This document shows, piece after piece, positions 26,041-36,141 of a stretch of 59,196 nt of DNA. The notes below the pieces were generated by a model. It saw only the letters and a list, made by a program, of their open reading frames with translations. It had not been told where the DNA came from and searched no databases. Position 1 is the first letter of the stretch; the number at the start of each line of letters is the position of its first letter. The DNA comes from Campylobacter sp. (lineage in GTDB: Bacteria > Campylobacterota > Campylobacteria > Campylobacterales > Campylobacteraceae), in assembly GCF_030528245.1 (NCBI RefSeq), contig NZ_JAUMZG010000005.1, positions 1 to 59,196 on the forward strand, in the 5' to 3' direction. Both the position numbers and the translations under genes were made by a program.

Positions 26041-26882
26041 TTTAGCGCCCCCAAATCCACCATTCTTTTTTCTTTCGCCGCGCGGCGCACCTCCTCATAC
26101 GCGTGGCAGTACTCAGGCTGCGTATCATCCTCATAAAGCACACCGGTTGGGAATTTTCCCCTGCGCTCCTCAGCACTCAAGGCCTCAAATTTGGACTTAT
26201 CCACCACGAGATTTTTAATCCACTCCAGCATCGCCACAGCCTCGCCCATTTTGTTTTTTCGCCCCAGATTGATATGACAATTTGAAAACACATCCACAAA
26301 ACTATAGCCCCTATGCGCCAAAGCCTTGTAAATCAAATTCTCAAGCTTAACCGCCTCGATGATATTGCCCCGAGCGACAAAAGAGGCCCCCGCCGCACGG
26401 GTAAGCTCACAGGCGTCAAAATTGGGATCAATATTGCCAAATTGTGCCGTGACAGTGTAAAAGCCCTTGGGTGTTGTGGGGGAGGTCTGAGAATTTGTCA
26501 ACCCGTAGATGAAATTATTAATCACAATGTGCGTCAAATCAATATTCCTACGGCAGCCGTGGATGGTATGATTACCCCCGATGGCTAAAGTATCGCCATC
26601 ACCGCTTACGACGATGACATGCTTGGTTGGGTTAGCGAGCTTGATGCCCGTAGCGTAGGCGATAGCCCTGCCGTGCGTGGTATGCACGGTATTGCAATTG
26701 ACATAAGAGCTCATCCTCCCACTGCACCCAATGCCCGAAACCAAACAAACATCATCCATACTCCAGCCCAACTTTTGAATCGCCCTAATGATGCACTTTA
26801 GCACGACCCCATCACCACAGCCCCAGCACCACTGAGTCGGTAGTTTATCCGCCCTCAAATACTCATCATAATCAAACGCCAT
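26037..26882 (-). CDS. oorB: 2-oxoglutarate:acceptor oxidoreductase, beta (TPP) subunit
   Basis: Thiamine-pyrophosphate-binding subunit of 281 residues. It shows PTQWCWGCGDGVVLK near residues 16-30, GIGCSGRMSSY, THGRAIAYATGIKLA and the TPP/Mg motif VSGDGDTLAIGGNHTIHGCRRN (residues about 93-114), followed by NFIYGLTNSQTSPTTPKG. It receives the substrate carbanion and transfers electrons via the ferredoxin-like OorD. Tight packing with oorA (1-bp overlap) and oorC. Confidence 0.96.
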   Translation of the reverse strand: MAFDYDEYLRADKLPTQWCWGCGDGVVLKCIIRAIQKLGWSMDDVCLVSGIGCSGRMSSYVNCNTVHTTHGRAIAYATGIKLANPTKHVIVVSGDGDTLAIGGNHTIHGCRRNIDLTHIVINNFIYGLTNSQTSPTTPKGFYTVTAQFGNIDPNFDACELTRAAGASFVARGNIIEAVKLENLIYKALAHRGYSFVDVFSNCHINLGRKNKMGEAVAMLEWIKNLVVDKSKFEALSAEERRGKFPTGVLYEDDTQPEYCHAYEEVRRAAKEKRMVDLGALK

Positions 26883-28006
26883 TACAAATTCTCCTTTACT
26901 TTGGCCATAATCTCACTCGGCGTGATGGGGCGCCCATTCGCACGGTGCAGACTGATAAAATCACGCCGCGAACTCACCCGCTCAATCTCCTCCAAATACT
27001 GCCCCATATTAAGCTCACTCACCAAGACCTTTTTAAATTTAGCCACCACTTGGGCGATTTTTTTCTCCGCCACTGGATAAAGCGTGATGGGTCGGAAAAG
27101 CCCAGCCTTAATGCCCTGCTCCCTCAAGCGATGGATGGCCTCCTTCGCCGAGCGGCTCACGCTTCCATAAGCGATGATCAAAAATTCTGCATCGTCCATT
27201 TGATACTCTTCGTAGGTGCAAATTTCATCGCTATTATTTTTCACCTTACCGATAAGGCGTTCTATATTTTTTTTCACAAGAGCCCCGTCCTCAGTGGGAA
27301 AGCCTATATCCCCGTGATGAAGCCCCGTGATGTGATAGCGATAGCCCTCGAAGAAAGGATTCAGGGTCGCGGCCTCATTTTCCCCAGCCGCGTAAGGCTT
27401 GTAGTCCTTTTTATCGCCGCTAAATTTCTTACGGTTAATGATCTCCACATCCTCTAGGTCTGGCAAAAGTGCCCTGCCGTTCATATGCCCCACGGTCTCA
27501 TCCATCAGCAAAAACACCGGTGTCATAAATTTCTCCGCCAAATTAAAGGCCCTAATCGTCTCCGTGTAGGACTCCTCCAAAGAGGCCGGCGCGATGGCGA
27601 TGCTAGCAAAATCCCCATGCGTGGGCGCCTTGGCCTGGAGTAAATCCCCTTGCGCCACACGGGTAGGAAGCCCCGTCGAGGGGCCGCCGCGCATGACATT
27701 GACGATGACTAGTGGAATTTCAGCGATGAAGGCCAGTCCGATTTGCTCGGCTTTCAGCGAGATGCCAGGGCCTGAGCTTGCCGTCATGGCCTTGACCCCG
27801 CTCATCGCCGCGCCGATGGCGACACTCACGCCCGAAATTTCATCTTCCATCTGGATGAAAGTGCCATCATTTGCGGGGAGCATATGGCTCAATTCGTGAG
27901 CGATTTCAGAGCTCGGGGTGATGGGATAGCCTCCAAAAAATTTACACCCGCACTCGATCGCAGCCCTTGCGATTAAAACATTTCCCGTTGCTATAACTTC
28001 TCTCAT
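26882..28006 (-). CDS. oorA: 2-oxoglutarate:acceptor oxidoreductase, alpha subunit
   Basis: Large subunit of 374 residues carrying the pyrimidine-binding and CoA/transketolase-like C-terminal domains. Motifs: GNVLIARAAIECGCKFFGGYPITPSSEIAHEL at the N-terminus, EDEISGVSVAIGAAMSGVKAMTASSGPGISL, and VVNVMRGGPSTGLPTRVAQGDL. The C-terminal part GLFRPITLYPVAEKKI is the usual domain III. Lies 9 bp after oorD. Confidence 0.96.
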   Translation of the reverse strand: MREVIATGNVLIARAAIECGCKFFGGYPITPSSEIAHELSHMLPANDGTFIQMEDEISGVSVAIGAAMSGVKAMTASSGPGISLKAEQIGLAFIAEIPLVIVNVMRGGPSTGLPTRVAQGDLLQAKAPTHGDFASIAIAPASLEESYTETIRAFNLAEKFMTPVFLLMDETVGHMNGRALLPDLEDVEIINRKKFSGDKKDYKPYAAGENEAATLNPFFEGYRYHITGLHHGDIGFPTEDGALVKKNIERLIGKVKNNSDEICTYEEYQMDDAEFLIIAYGSVSRSAKEAIHRLREQGIKAGLFRPITLYPVAEKKIAQVVAKFKKVLVSELNMGQYLEEIERVSSRRDFISLHRANGRPITPSEIMAKVKENL

Positions 28007-28015
28007 TTCCCCATC

Positions 28016-28330
28016 CTAAGCCAATTTTCTGTATCGGTTATTTTTCACCGCAGCAGCTCTTTCTTTCGCCTCTGGGGTGAGTTTTGCGAATTTAAATTCA
28101 TTCCTTTTTGCCACCATGATTGCAAAGTCGGGACAATGCGTCTCGCAATCCGTGCAGCCTATACAGGATGCGGGATGGACAACCTCTATCATCTGTCCCA
28201 AAACAGCATGGACATCATCGCGCATCGCCAAAACCCCAGCAGGGCAGTAGCTCACACAGATATTGCACGCCTTGCACCTGCTCTCATCCACCCAAACGGG
28301 CGTATTCTTTGGAGCCACCAAACTCATCAT
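28016..28330 (-). CDS. oorD: 2-oxoglutarate:acceptor oxidoreductase, ferredoxin-like delta subunit
   Basis: Two-[4Fe-4S] ferredoxin-type subunit of 104 residues. The cluster ligands are visible as [14 protein letters not shown] and [14 protein letters not shown]. It shuttles electrons from the TPP site to the physiological acceptor. The start methionine(s) MMSLV overlap the sucD stop by 4 bp. Confidence 0.95.
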   Translation of the reverse strand: MMSLVAPKNTPVWVDESRCKACNICVSYCPAGVLAMRDDVHAVLGQMIEVVHPASCIGCTDCETHCPDFAIMVAKRNEFKFAKLTPEAKERAAAVKNNRYRKLA

Positions 28331-29202
28331 TTATCCTTTAGTATTTTTTGAATTTCTTCGCCGATTAAGGCCGGAGAATCCACAACAAAAATCCCATAAC
28401 TCCTCAAAGCTTCCTTCTTCGCCGCCGCACTCTCATCGCTACTTCCCACGATGGCCCCGGCATGTCCCATTCTCTTGCCCTTAGGTGCGGTCGCTCCCGC
28501 GATGAAGGCCACCACAGGCTTGGTGATGTTTTCTTTGATGAATTTAGCCGCCTCCACCTCCAAGCTCCCGCCGATTTCGCCTATCATCACGATGGCTTTC
28601 GTTTCATCGTCTTGTTGGAATTCACTGAGCAATTCTTTATAAGCAAGCCCTATGATGGGATCGCCTCCTATGCCCACAGCGGTGGAAATTCCATACCCAC
28701 TTTGCACGACTTGATTGGCCGCTTCGTAGGTTAGGGTGCCCGATTTTGAAATCAAACCCACGCAGCCCTTTTTGAAAATAAAGCCCGGCATGATGCCCAG
28801 CTTACACTCCTCTGAGGTGATGATGCCAGGGCAGTTGGGGCCTATGATCTTCATCCCCTTTTTGCTGGCGTATTGCTTGGCAAACATCATGTCCTTCACG
28901 GGCGTATGCTCGGTGATCACAACGGCGAGCTTTATCCCCGCATCGGCGGCCTCTATCACGCTATCGCCCACGGCAAAAGCAGGGACGAAAATGAGGCTCA
29001 CCTGCGCCCCAGTGGCGCTAACCGCCTCGCTGACTGTGTTGAAAACAGGCCTGCCCAAATGCTCCTGCCCCCCTTTAAAAGGCGTTACGCCCCCCACAAT
29101 CTGCGTCCCATAAGCCATACACTGCTCGGCGTGAAAGGTCGCCTCCTTGCCCGTAAAACCCTGAACGATAACCTTCGTATTTTTATCCACTAAAATGCTC
29201 AT
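28327..29202 (-). CDS. sucD: Succinyl-CoA synthetase, alpha subunit
   Basis: Subunit of 291 residues of the ADP/GDP-forming ligase that converts succinyl-CoA to succinate with substrate-level phosphorylation. CoA-binding Rossmann motif [21 protein letters not shown] is at residues 13-33, [20 protein letters not shown] follows, and the catalytic phospho-histidine lies in [11 protein letters not shown] near residue 247. Follows sucC with a 9-bp gap. Confidence 0.97.
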   Translation of the reverse strand: MSILVDKNTKVIVQGFTGKEATFHAEQCMAYGTQIVGGVTPFKGGQEHLGRPVFNTVSEAVSATGAQVSLIFVPAFAVGDSVIEAADAGIKLAVVITEHTPVKDMMFAKQYASKKGMKIIGPNCPGIITSEECKLGIMPGFIFKKGCVGLISKSGTLTYEAANQVVQSGYGISTAVGIGGDPIIGLAYKELLSEFQQDDETKAIVMIGEIGGSLEVEAAKFIKENITKPVVAFIAGATAPKGKRMGHAGAIVGSSDESAAAKKEALRSYGIFVVDSPALIGEEIQKILKDK

Positions 29203-29211
29203 TTTTTGTCC

Positions 29212-30375
29212 TTATCCTACCAAGCTTTTCACCAAGGCCGCGCCCTCTTTGAGGCTGGTCGCTGCCTTGATGTTTTTGAGTTTTGAATTCTCCAAAATTT
29301 CCTTCGCCTCAGTCGCATTCGTGCCGTCCAGTCGCACCACGATGGGGACATTCACCTCGACATTTTTGGTCGCCTCCAAAATTCCATTCGCGATCCTATC
29401 ACAGCGCACGATGCCGCCGAAAATGTTGATGAAGATCACGCGGACATTTTTATCCCGCAGGATGATTTCAAAAGCCTTCGCCACGGTTTGTGGCGATGCA
29501 CCCCCGCCCACATCCAAGAAATTCGCAGGCTTTGCGCCGCTGTAGTTGATAATGTCCATCGTCGCCATCGCAAGTCCCGCCCCATTCACCATGCAGGCCA
29601 CATCGCCATCAAGCTTGACATAGCTCAGTCCAAATTCTCCCGCCTCGCGCTCGGCAGGATTTTCCTCGCTCTCGTCCCTAAGCGCGGCGATGTCTTCATG
29701 ACGATAAAGCGCGCTATCATCAAAGCTACACTTCGCATCCAGGGCGTAAAATTCACCCTCGGCCGTTTTAATGAGAGGGTTGATTTCAAGCATGTTCATA
29801 TCTTTTTGCATATAAAGCTTGTAAAGTTTTTCTATCATCGCGATGAGTTTTTTGCTCTCGTCCTTATCCAGCCCCAAAACCTTCGCCACTTCAAGCCCGT
29901 GAAAAAGCTTAAAGCCAATCTGCGCATCGATGCCGACCTTGGCGATTTTTTCCGGGCTTTCCTTAGCGACTTTTTCGATGTCCATGCCGCCCTCGCTCGA
30001 GGCGATGATGGTGATTTGCTCGGCCATTCTGTTGAATAAAATCGCCAAATAATACTCCTTGACGATGTTAGCCCCGCCCTCAATGTAGAGCTTTTGCACG
30101 AGCTTGCCCTCAGGGCCTGTTTGATGCGTGACTAGGGTCATGCCCAAAATTTGCGCGGCGTAGCTTTTTACTTCGTCCAAATTTTTGGCGATCTTCACAC
30201 CCCCGCCAAGACCCCGCCCGCCAGCGTGAATTTGCGCCTTCACCGCCCACACAGAGCCGCCAAGCTCCTTAGCATTTGCCACCGCTTCCTCCACGCTAAA
30301 GGCCACCTTACCACGCAAGGTCGGCACTCCATTTTCCGCAAAAATAGCTTTCGCCTGATATTCGTGTATGTTCAT
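29212..30375 (-). CDS. sucC: Succinyl-CoA synthetase, beta subunit
   Basis: ATP-grasp subunit of 387 residues. The N-terminus MNIHEYQAKAIFAENGVPTLRGKVAFSVEEA is standard, WAVKAQIHAGGRGLGGGVKIAKNLDEV is the nucleotide-binding loop, and NGAGLAMATMDIINYSGAKPANFLDVGGGA the C-terminal ligase domain. Start overlaps the mdh stop by 1 bp (30375). Confidence 0.97.
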   Translation of the reverse strand: MNIHEYQAKAIFAENGVPTLRGKVAFSVEEAVANAKELGGSVWAVKAQIHAGGRGLGGGVKIAKNLDEVKSYAAQILGMTLVTHQTGPEGKLVQKLYIEGGANIVKEYYLAILFNRMAEQITIIASSEGGMDIEKVAKESPEKIAKVGIDAQIGFKLFHGLEVAKVLGLDKDESKKLIAMIEKLYKLYMQKDMNMLEINPLIKTAEGEFYALDAKCSFDDSALYRHEDIAALRDESEENPAEREAGEFGLSYVKLDGDVACMVNGAGLAMATMDIINYSGAKPANFLDVGGGASPQTVAKAFEIILRDKNVRVIFINIFGGIVRCDRIANGILEATKNVEVNVPIVVRLDGTNATEAKEILENSKLKNIKAATSLKEGAALVKSLVG

Positions 30376-31277
30376 TAACTCTCCTTGTATTGATATTTGA
30401 TGAAAGATCTTTCTAGTTTTTCTTGCTCTTGAGCGCTCAAATTTAGAGGCAAAATCTCCACCACCCCCTCCAAACCAAGCCGCGCCATCACCCCAAGCGC
30501 CCTGCCTCGCACTCCAAATTCCCCGTGCAAGATCACGCTCATCGGTAAAAATTCCCCACTCCGCATCGCTTCAAGCATACGCACACAGGCACTCGCTGGC
30601 GCCAGAAAGGCCGAGGTTTTAAGATGCTTGATCACCTTCGCGCCGCCCGTTTTGACCTCGTTTTCCACCTCTTCAAAATCCTCTTCATTCAAAATTTCAT
30701 CCAAGCTTTGATTCTTCACGCGAGTGTGGGATTTTAGCAAAACCATATCATCATTGTGAAAGCCTATGAGCCGCGTATCGATGCCGCACATCCCCACCCC
30801 AAACTTTTTAGCCAGCTCGTATTTAAAGCGCGCATTATCCAGCACTCCAGCCATGGCGACAATGTTTTTCGCGCCAAAAATTCCGCTTTCATAAAGGGCG
30901 TTGAGCAAAAAATCCACAGGGTTGGTCAGCACGATGAAAAGGGGGTTATCGTTGAATGCCTTAATCTTCCCAGCACAATCCAGTAAAATTTTAGCATTAA
31001 GCCCCAAAAGCTCGTCCCTGCTTTGTCCATCCTTTCGCGCAAAACCCGCCGCAAAAACAACCACGGCGGAATTTTTGCTAAGCTCATAGTCCCTCGTGCA
31101 GCTGAGTTTGATGTCTAAATTTAGGGCCGCGATGCTTTGGGAGAGCTCAAGCTCACGCGCCAAAAGCAAATTCTCATCGATGTCTATCAAAACGAGCTCT
31201 CGAGCAAATTCCCGCAAAATCAAAGCGTAAGCCAGACTCGAGCCGACATTGCCAGCGCCGATAATGGTGATTTTCAT
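30375..31277 (-). CDS. mdh: Malate dehydrogenase (LDH/MDH family)
   Basis: NAD-dependent dehydrogenase of 300 residues. Rossmann motif IIGAGNVGSSLAYAL at residues 4-18, VVFAAGFARKDGQSRDELLGLNAKI with the substrate Arg, IVLTNPVDFLLNALYES and VGMCGIDTRLIGFHNDDMVLLKSH, where the catalytic His is in GFHND. LDH-like and MDH-like members differ at few residues; the operon (icd upstream, sucCD downstream) supports malate as substrate. Overlaps icd by 4 bp. Confidence 0.9.
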   Translation of the reverse strand: MKITIIGAGNVGSSLAYALILREFARELVLIDIDENLLLARELELSQSIAALNLDIKLSCTRDYELSKNSAVVVFAAGFARKDGQSRDELLGLNAKILLDCAGKIKAFNDNPLFIVLTNPVDFLLNALYESGIFGAKNIVAMAGVLDNARFKYELAKKFGVGMCGIDTRLIGFHNDDMVLLKSHTRVKNQSLDEILNEEDFEEVENEVKTGGAKVIKHLKTSAFLAPASACVRMLEAMRSGEFLPMSVILHGEFGVRGRALGVMARLGLEGVVEILPLNLSAQEQEKLERSFIKYQYKES

Positions 31278-33478
31278 CGCTTGCCTATCTTTTCAATGAT
31301 GGCGTTGAAACTAGCGCTCGGACGCATGATTTTATCCGCCTTTTCGTCGTCAAATTTATAATAGCCGCCCAAATCCACCCTCACGCCTTGAGCGCCGTTA
31401 AATTCGGCTCTGATTTTTTCTTCATGGGAGCTAAGTTCTAGCGCGATGTCTTTGAAAAAGCTCTGCAGCTCTACATCGCTTGCCTGCCTTGCGAGGTGAT
31501 TTGCCCAGTATAGGGCTAGGTAAAAATGGCTCGTGCGGTTGTCGTCCTCGCCGACTTTGCGCGAGGGGGCCTTATTTTCCTCAAGCCACTGTGCTATGGC
31601 CTCATCGAGGCAGTCGGCTAAAACCCTAGCCTTGTTTGAGCTGCGTTTGTTGGCGTAAAATTCTAAGCTTGCCTGCAGGGCTAAGAATTCCCCCAAGCTA
31701 TCCCAGCGCAGATGATTCTCCTCGACAAGCTGCTCGACCTGCTTGGGCGCTGAGCCCCCAGCTCCCGTCTCAAACATCGCCCCGCCCTTTAGCATCGGCA
31801 CGATGGAGAGCATTTTCGCACTCGTGCCAAGCTCTAAAATGGGGAACAAATCGGTCAAATAATCGCGCAAAACATTGCCCGTGATGGAGATGACATCCCT
31901 GCCCGCGCGAATGAGTGCTAGGCTTTTGAGGCAGGCGTCTTTGGGAGCTAGAATGGCTATGTTTTTGCCCTTTTCTTTCAGTGTTTTTCGCACCAAATTT
32001 ATCATAAGTCTATCGCTCGCCCTGTTTTCATCGAGCCAAAAAATCGCCTCCGAGCCGCTCAAATCCGCCCTTTCTATGCCCAAATGGATCCAGTTTATCG
32101 CCGCGTCAAATTTGGCCTCATTGACCCTGTAAATGTCGCCGCGATTCACGCTGTGCTCGAGCAAAATTTTCCCCGCAGCCACCACTCTAAATTTACCCTT
32201 AGATTTCGCGATGAAGGTCTTGTCGTGAGAGCCGTATTCTTGGGCTTTTTTGGCCATCAAGCCGACATTGGAGACGCTGCCCAGTCGCGCGGGATCGAGC
32301 GTGCCGTTTTGATGCAGGTCCTCCAAAACCGCCTCATAAATGGTCGCGTAGGTCTTATCAGGGATGAGGGCGTTGGTGTCGCGCTCTGCGCCCTTTTTGT
32401 CCCAAAGCTTGGCGGCGTTTTTTAGCATGGCGGGCATGGAGGCATCGACTATGACATCGCTTGGCACGTGGAGGTTGGTGATGCCTTTGTCCGAATTCAC
32501 CATGGAAAGCTCGGCGGAATTTTCTAAAATGCTTTGGTATTTTTTGAGGATTTCTGCTTTTTTTGTGGAATTTTCTATCTTGCTTAAAAGCTCAGAAATT
32601 CCGTTGTTAGCATTGATGCCTAGCCTTTCAAATTCCTCTTTAAATTCCTCAAAAAGCTCCCTAAAATAAACCTTAACCGCATAGCCGAAAATGATCGGAT
32701 CGCTCACCTTCATCATGGTCGCCTTAAGGTGCAGGGACAAAAGCAGACCCTCTTTTTTGCAAAGCTCGATTTGGTCGGCGTAAAATTCTTGCAATTTTTG
32801 CACATCCATAAAGCTAGCGTCTAAAATTTCGTTCTTTTCAAGCTTGATTTTATCTTTTAGGATTTCCACCTCGCCGCCTTCGCTTTCAAATTCTATGTGT
32901 GCCATCGTTTCATCCTCGATCAAAACTGCCTTTTCATTGGAGAAAAAATCCCCCCCCTTCATGTAGGAAATCAGGCTTTTGGAAGCGGGACTGAATTCTG
33001 CGAATTTGTAAGGATTGCTACGCGCATAGTCCTTCACAGCCCTTGTGGAGCGGCGGTCTGAATTGCCCTGACGCAGGACAGGATTGACGGCTGAGCCCAG
33101 AATTTTTTGATAGCGGGATTTGACTTGAATTTCCTCTTCATTTTTCGGCTCGTCTGGGTAATTTGGTAACACATAGCCCTTTTCTTGTAGCTCCTTAATC
33201 GCCGCTTTGAGCTGGGGGATGGAGGCGGAAATGTTGGGCGTTTTGATGAGATTGGCATCCGCTTTTTCTACAAGCTTGCCCAAATTCGCTAGAGCGTTTT
33301 CGCACCTTTGCTCCTCCCTCAAACCCTCGCTGAACTCAGCGATAATCCGTCCCGATAAAGAAATATCGGAGCTTTCAACCCTTATATGCGCTCGGCTCAA
33401 AAAGGCTCTGACAATGGGAAGAAAGGAGTAGGTCGCAAGTGCGGGAGATTCATCGGTGAGGGTGTAAGTGATGTGCAT
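31274..33478 (-). CDS. icd: Monomeric NADP-dependent isocitrate dehydrogenase
   Basis: Large single-chain isocitrate dehydrogenase of 734 residues, the monomeric type and unrelated in size to the 40-kDa dimeric enzyme of H. pylori. Recognisable stretches: ITYTLTDESPALATYSFLPI at the N-terminus, VLRQGNSDRRSTRAVKDYAR (substrate-binding), and LMINLVRKTL through ETGAGGSAPKQVEQLVEENHLRWDSLGEFLAL. It leads the TCA operon icd-mdh-sucC-sucD-oorDABC. A G8 run on the coding strand (plus-strand C run 32950-32957) is in frame here. Confidence 0.96.
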   Translation of the reverse strand: MHITYTLTDESPALATYSFLPIVRAFLSRAHIRVESSDISLSGRIIAEFSEGLREEQRCENALANLGKLVEKADANLIKTPNISASIPQLKAAIKELQEKGYVLPNYPDEPKNEEEIQVKSRYQKILGSAVNPVLRQGNSDRRSTRAVKDYARSNPYKFAEFSPASKSLISYMKGGDFFSNEKAVLIEDETMAHIEFESEGGEVEILKDKIKLEKNEILDASFMDVQKLQEFYADQIELCKKEGLLLSLHLKATMMKVSDPIIFGYAVKVYFRELFEEFKEEFERLGINANNGISELLSKIENSTKKAEILKKYQSILENSAELSMVNSDKGITNLHVPSDVIVDASMPAMLKNAAKLWDKKGAERDTNALIPDKTYATIYEAVLEDLHQNGTLDPARLGSVSNVGLMAKKAQEYGSHDKTFIAKSKGKFRVVAAGKILLEHSVNRGDIYRVNEAKFDAAINWIHLGIERADLSGSEAIFWLDENRASDRLMINLVRKTLKEKGKNIAILAPKDACLKSLALIRAGRDVISITGNVLRDYLTDLFPILELGTSAKMLSIVPMLKGGAMFETGAGGSAPKQVEQLVEENHLRWDSLGEFLALQASLEFYANKRSSNKARVLADCLDEAIAQWLEENKAPSRKVGEDDNRTSHFYLALYWANHLARQASDVELQSFFKDIALELSSHEEKIRAEFNGAQGVRVDLGGYYKFDDEKADKIMRPSASFNAIIEKIGKR

Positions 33479-33519
33479 CTTTTTTCCTTAAAATTTATAT
33501 TTCATCGTCAACGCTTGAA

Positions 33520-33528
33520 AGTATAATA
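33520..33528 (-). promoter_or_regulatory. Candidate -10 region for the icd operon
   Basis: On the minus strand TATTATACT lies about 45 bases before the icd ATG, downstream of a T-rich tract (GTATTTTTTTTGG), which is the usual form of Campylobacter sigma-70 promoters. An AAGGAAAAAAG ribosome-binding site precedes the start. Confidence 0.4.
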
Positions 33529-33573
33529 GAATCCAAAAAAAATACAAGAGAAAATTTAAACTTTGTTTTATAT

Positions 33574-36141
33574 TTATTGACTCGATTGGCGCGGCTGATC
33601 GAACAAATTTTTGGGAAGCTCGATGATGTTTTTTATCAAATTGAAGGGCGTTTTGAGAGTGTCGGATAGAATTTGCGTGTGAAAATCAGGATCCTCCAAG
33701 CTGCCATCGACCTTGATGTTCGTGCTGATTTCTTGATCCTCTCCCAAAATGACATAATTGACGATGGGGATTTTAGAAATCACATCAGAGGATGATTTTA
33801 GGGTTTTGAGCTCCAAATTCAAATCAATGGTGCCAAGGCGCAAATTCGCACTCCCCAGTCCAAATAAATCCACATTGTCGCCGTTGAGATTGATGGCCTC
33901 AAAGCTCAGCAGGTCTTTTTTGCGGTTGAAGATAACCTTACCGTCGCGCAGATGCAGGCCCTTTGTGTTGAATTTAGGGCTTTTAAACATCACAAGCGCT
34001 GGCACTGTGTCTATGAAGGTGATGAGCTGATTGATGCCCTTCAAGTCCTTAATGTAGGTGTTTTCAATGTCAAAATGCCCCTCGAAAAAATCCACCCCAC
34101 TCCCCCTGACATCAAGGTGAAAAAGCCCATCCTTAAAGGCCTCTTTTTGTAAGAAGGTGTCCAAAAATTCATCATCCATATCCTTAGCCCTCAGGTAAAA
34201 ATCCTCCGGCGCATAAAACAGACTGAATGTAGCGCCCTTTCTGTTGGCCTTAGCCCTTAGAGCGCTGCCCTCGAGCGAGGCCTCCAGCTGGTCAAATTTT
34301 AAGGTCTTATTAAAGTCTGGCAAGATCACCCCCACATTCGTCCCGCTCAGCTTGATGTTTTGCTGATTGCCCTGCAGGTCAAAATTCTCGCCCTCGCCGC
34401 TGTCTTTGTAAATGTAGCTTAAATTTTTTAGATGAAGCTCCTTGCCCTCTTCATCAAAAATTCCACTGATGAGCTTGCTTTTGGAATCAAATACAATGCG
34501 ATTTTTTTGTTTTGAAACGCTAAAGCTATCCTGCACATAGGGCGTCTTGCCATCGATGAAGAATTTTTCCCCAAAGGAGGCGTTGTTGATTTGCAGACTA
34601 AAGTCGATAAAATCGGGACTTTTATAGTGTAGGCTCTGCACGGACTCAAGGGCGATTTTCTTCGCCGGGATGAAATGGGGCAAAAGGACGCTCAAATCCC
34701 CAGCATGAAGCTCAAGCCCCTGGGTGAAATCCGCGTTTAAATTCCAAGCCTTGGCGGCGAGTTTGGGGCCATCTGCATAATCCAAATGCAGCAGGACTTT
34801 TTGCTCCCGCATGTCAAAAATTTCTGCAAAATGAAGCCGTGAAATTTGCGCATCAAAAAGGCCATTTTGCCGCTCCAAATCAATCTGCGCATTAAAATCC
34901 GCCTCCAAAAAGCCATTGCTTATGCTCGCGTTTTCTATGCTTAAATTCCCATCTTTAAGCAGCACTTTGGCCTTTTGGACCCTAAAATCGGCTAGCGATA
35001 AAGCCGCATCATCCAGCACGAAGGCGCCGCTATAGCTTGGCTTTGAAGGGGCGAAAAAATCTGCCTTGAGCTCAAAATCTGCCCTGAGCTTTCCGCTTTT
35101 TTGATGAAAGGGTAGAGTGATGCCGTATGGCTTTAAGGCTCGCGCCAAATCAGCGTCAAAAATCATATTTTCGGACCTGATGTGCAGATAAATTCCAATG
35201 TTTTCCTCATTCAAAATATCATAAAGATAGACCTTGCTCCCGCTCAAATCCGCATTTTTATAAGTGGCCTTAGCGAAGGTGAAATTAAGCCTTTGTTTGG
35301 CCAGCTTCATTTTGAGTTTTGGAATTTTAATGGGCGACATCCCCCCATCAAGCCTAAGCTCCACATCGTTAGCAAAGCCTGTGGCGTTAAGCTCGTCAAA
35401 ATAAAACGCATCCCGCTTAAAATCCACAAAGCCCTGCAAATCATCCAAATGATAAAAAGACGCCCTTGTCTTTTCAAGAAGCCATAATTGAAGCTCTTGG
35501 GGCAAGTCGATGTGGGGGCGTAAATTTTGGGCGAGGGCGTGGATGTTTTTGATGCTGACATCGTGGAATTTATAGGCTAGCTGATTGTCCTTGTAAGAAA
35601 GGGTGGCGTTGAAATCAAGATCCTCAGATGAAGCATTGCCCCTGAAATGATAAAAGCCGCTTTTGGTATTGACGCTCAAATCCCCCTCAATGCTAACGCC
35701 GTAATCTTTAACAAAGAGCTCCTTAATCCTAGCCCTTAAATTTTTCCCCTCAGAATGCAGGGCGAAATGCAAAAAAAACAAATCCCCGTCCAAGAAAAAT
35801 TCATCATCCTTAAAAAGAATTTTTGCCCGTCGCTCTTTGAAATGTAAATTTTCTATTTGAATTTCCTTTACAAAGGCATAAAGAAGGTCCAAATTTTGAG
35901 CGATTTTCACAAGCTCCTTGGAGACCGGTAAATTCTCGTTCAAACTCGCATTATCCTCACGCTCAGCGATGATGATATTTTGCGCACGCAGGGTGAGTTT
36001 ATTATCCAACTTAATATACAATTGCTCCAATTTTAAAAAATCAAAATGGATGCTGGCTATGGAAATTCCATTTTTAAGCGCAAAAAATGAGGCTGAAAAC
36101 AACCCAACGATCCCCAAAAAAAAGTATAAAATTTTTTTCAT
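33574..36141 (-). CDS. AsmA/YhdP-like large membrane-anchored periplasmic protein
   Basis: Protein of 855 residues with one N-terminal membrane anchor (KKILYFFLGIVGLFSASFFAL) and a long periplasmic part rich in alternating beta-strand patterns, as in AsmA-like/DUF3971 (YhdP, TamB-related) proteins that form lipid-transfer bridges between membranes. The C-terminal conserved part includes GLFHLDVRGSGVDFFEGHFDIENTYIKDLKGINQLITFIDTVPAL and ENVDLFGLGSANLRLGTIDLNLELKTLKS, typical of the AsmA C-terminal domain. It is the gene between icd and mltG as in C. jejuni. Its start region overlaps head-to-head with mltG. Confidence 0.78.
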   Translation of the reverse strand: MKKILYFFLGIVGLFSASFFALKNGISIASIHFDFLKLEQLYIKLDNKLTLRAQNIIIAEREDNASLNENLPVSKELVKIAQNLDLLYAFVKEIQIENLHFKERRAKILFKDDEFFLDGDLFFLHFALHSEGKNLRARIKELFVKDYGVSIEGDLSVNTKSGFYHFRGNASSEDLDFNATLSYKDNQLAYKFHDVSIKNIHALAQNLRPHIDLPQELQLWLLEKTRASFYHLDDLQGFVDFKRDAFYFDELNATGFANDVELRLDGGMSPIKIPKLKMKLAKQRLNFTFAKATYKNADLSGSKVYLYDILNEENIGIYLHIRSENMIFDADLARALKPYGITLPFHQKSGKLRADFELKADFFAPSKPSYSGAFVLDDAALSLADFRVQKAKVLLKDGNLSIENASISNGFLEADFNAQIDLERQNGLFDAQISRLHFAEIFDMREQKVLLHLDYADGPKLAAKAWNLNADFTQGLELHAGDLSVLLPHFIPAKKIALESVQSLHYKSPDFIDFSLQINNASFGEKFFIDGKTPYVQDSFSVSKQKNRIVFDSKSKLISGIFDEEGKELHLKNLSYIYKDSGEGENFDLQGNQQNIKLSGTNVGVILPDFNKTLKFDQLEASLEGSALRAKANRKGATFSLFYAPEDFYLRAKDMDDEFLDTFLQKEAFKDGLFHLDVRGSGVDFFEGHFDIENTYIKDLKGINQLITFIDTVPALVMFKSPKFNTKGLHLRDGKVIFNRKKDLLSFEAINLNGDNVDLFGLGSANLRLGTIDLNLELKTLKSSSDVISKIPIVNYVILGEDQEISTNIKVDGSLEDPDFHTQILSDTLKTPFNLIKNIIELPKNLFDQPRQSSQ

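Noticed and set aside
32950..32957. G8 run on the coding strand of icd
   Set aside because: In frame and the enzyme reads normally throughout; phase variation of a central TCA gene is unlikely.
28016..33478. Possible second operon promoter before oorD
   Set aside because: Genes overlap or are within about 10 bp throughout, and no -10 element stands out, so a single TCA transcript is the simpler reading.
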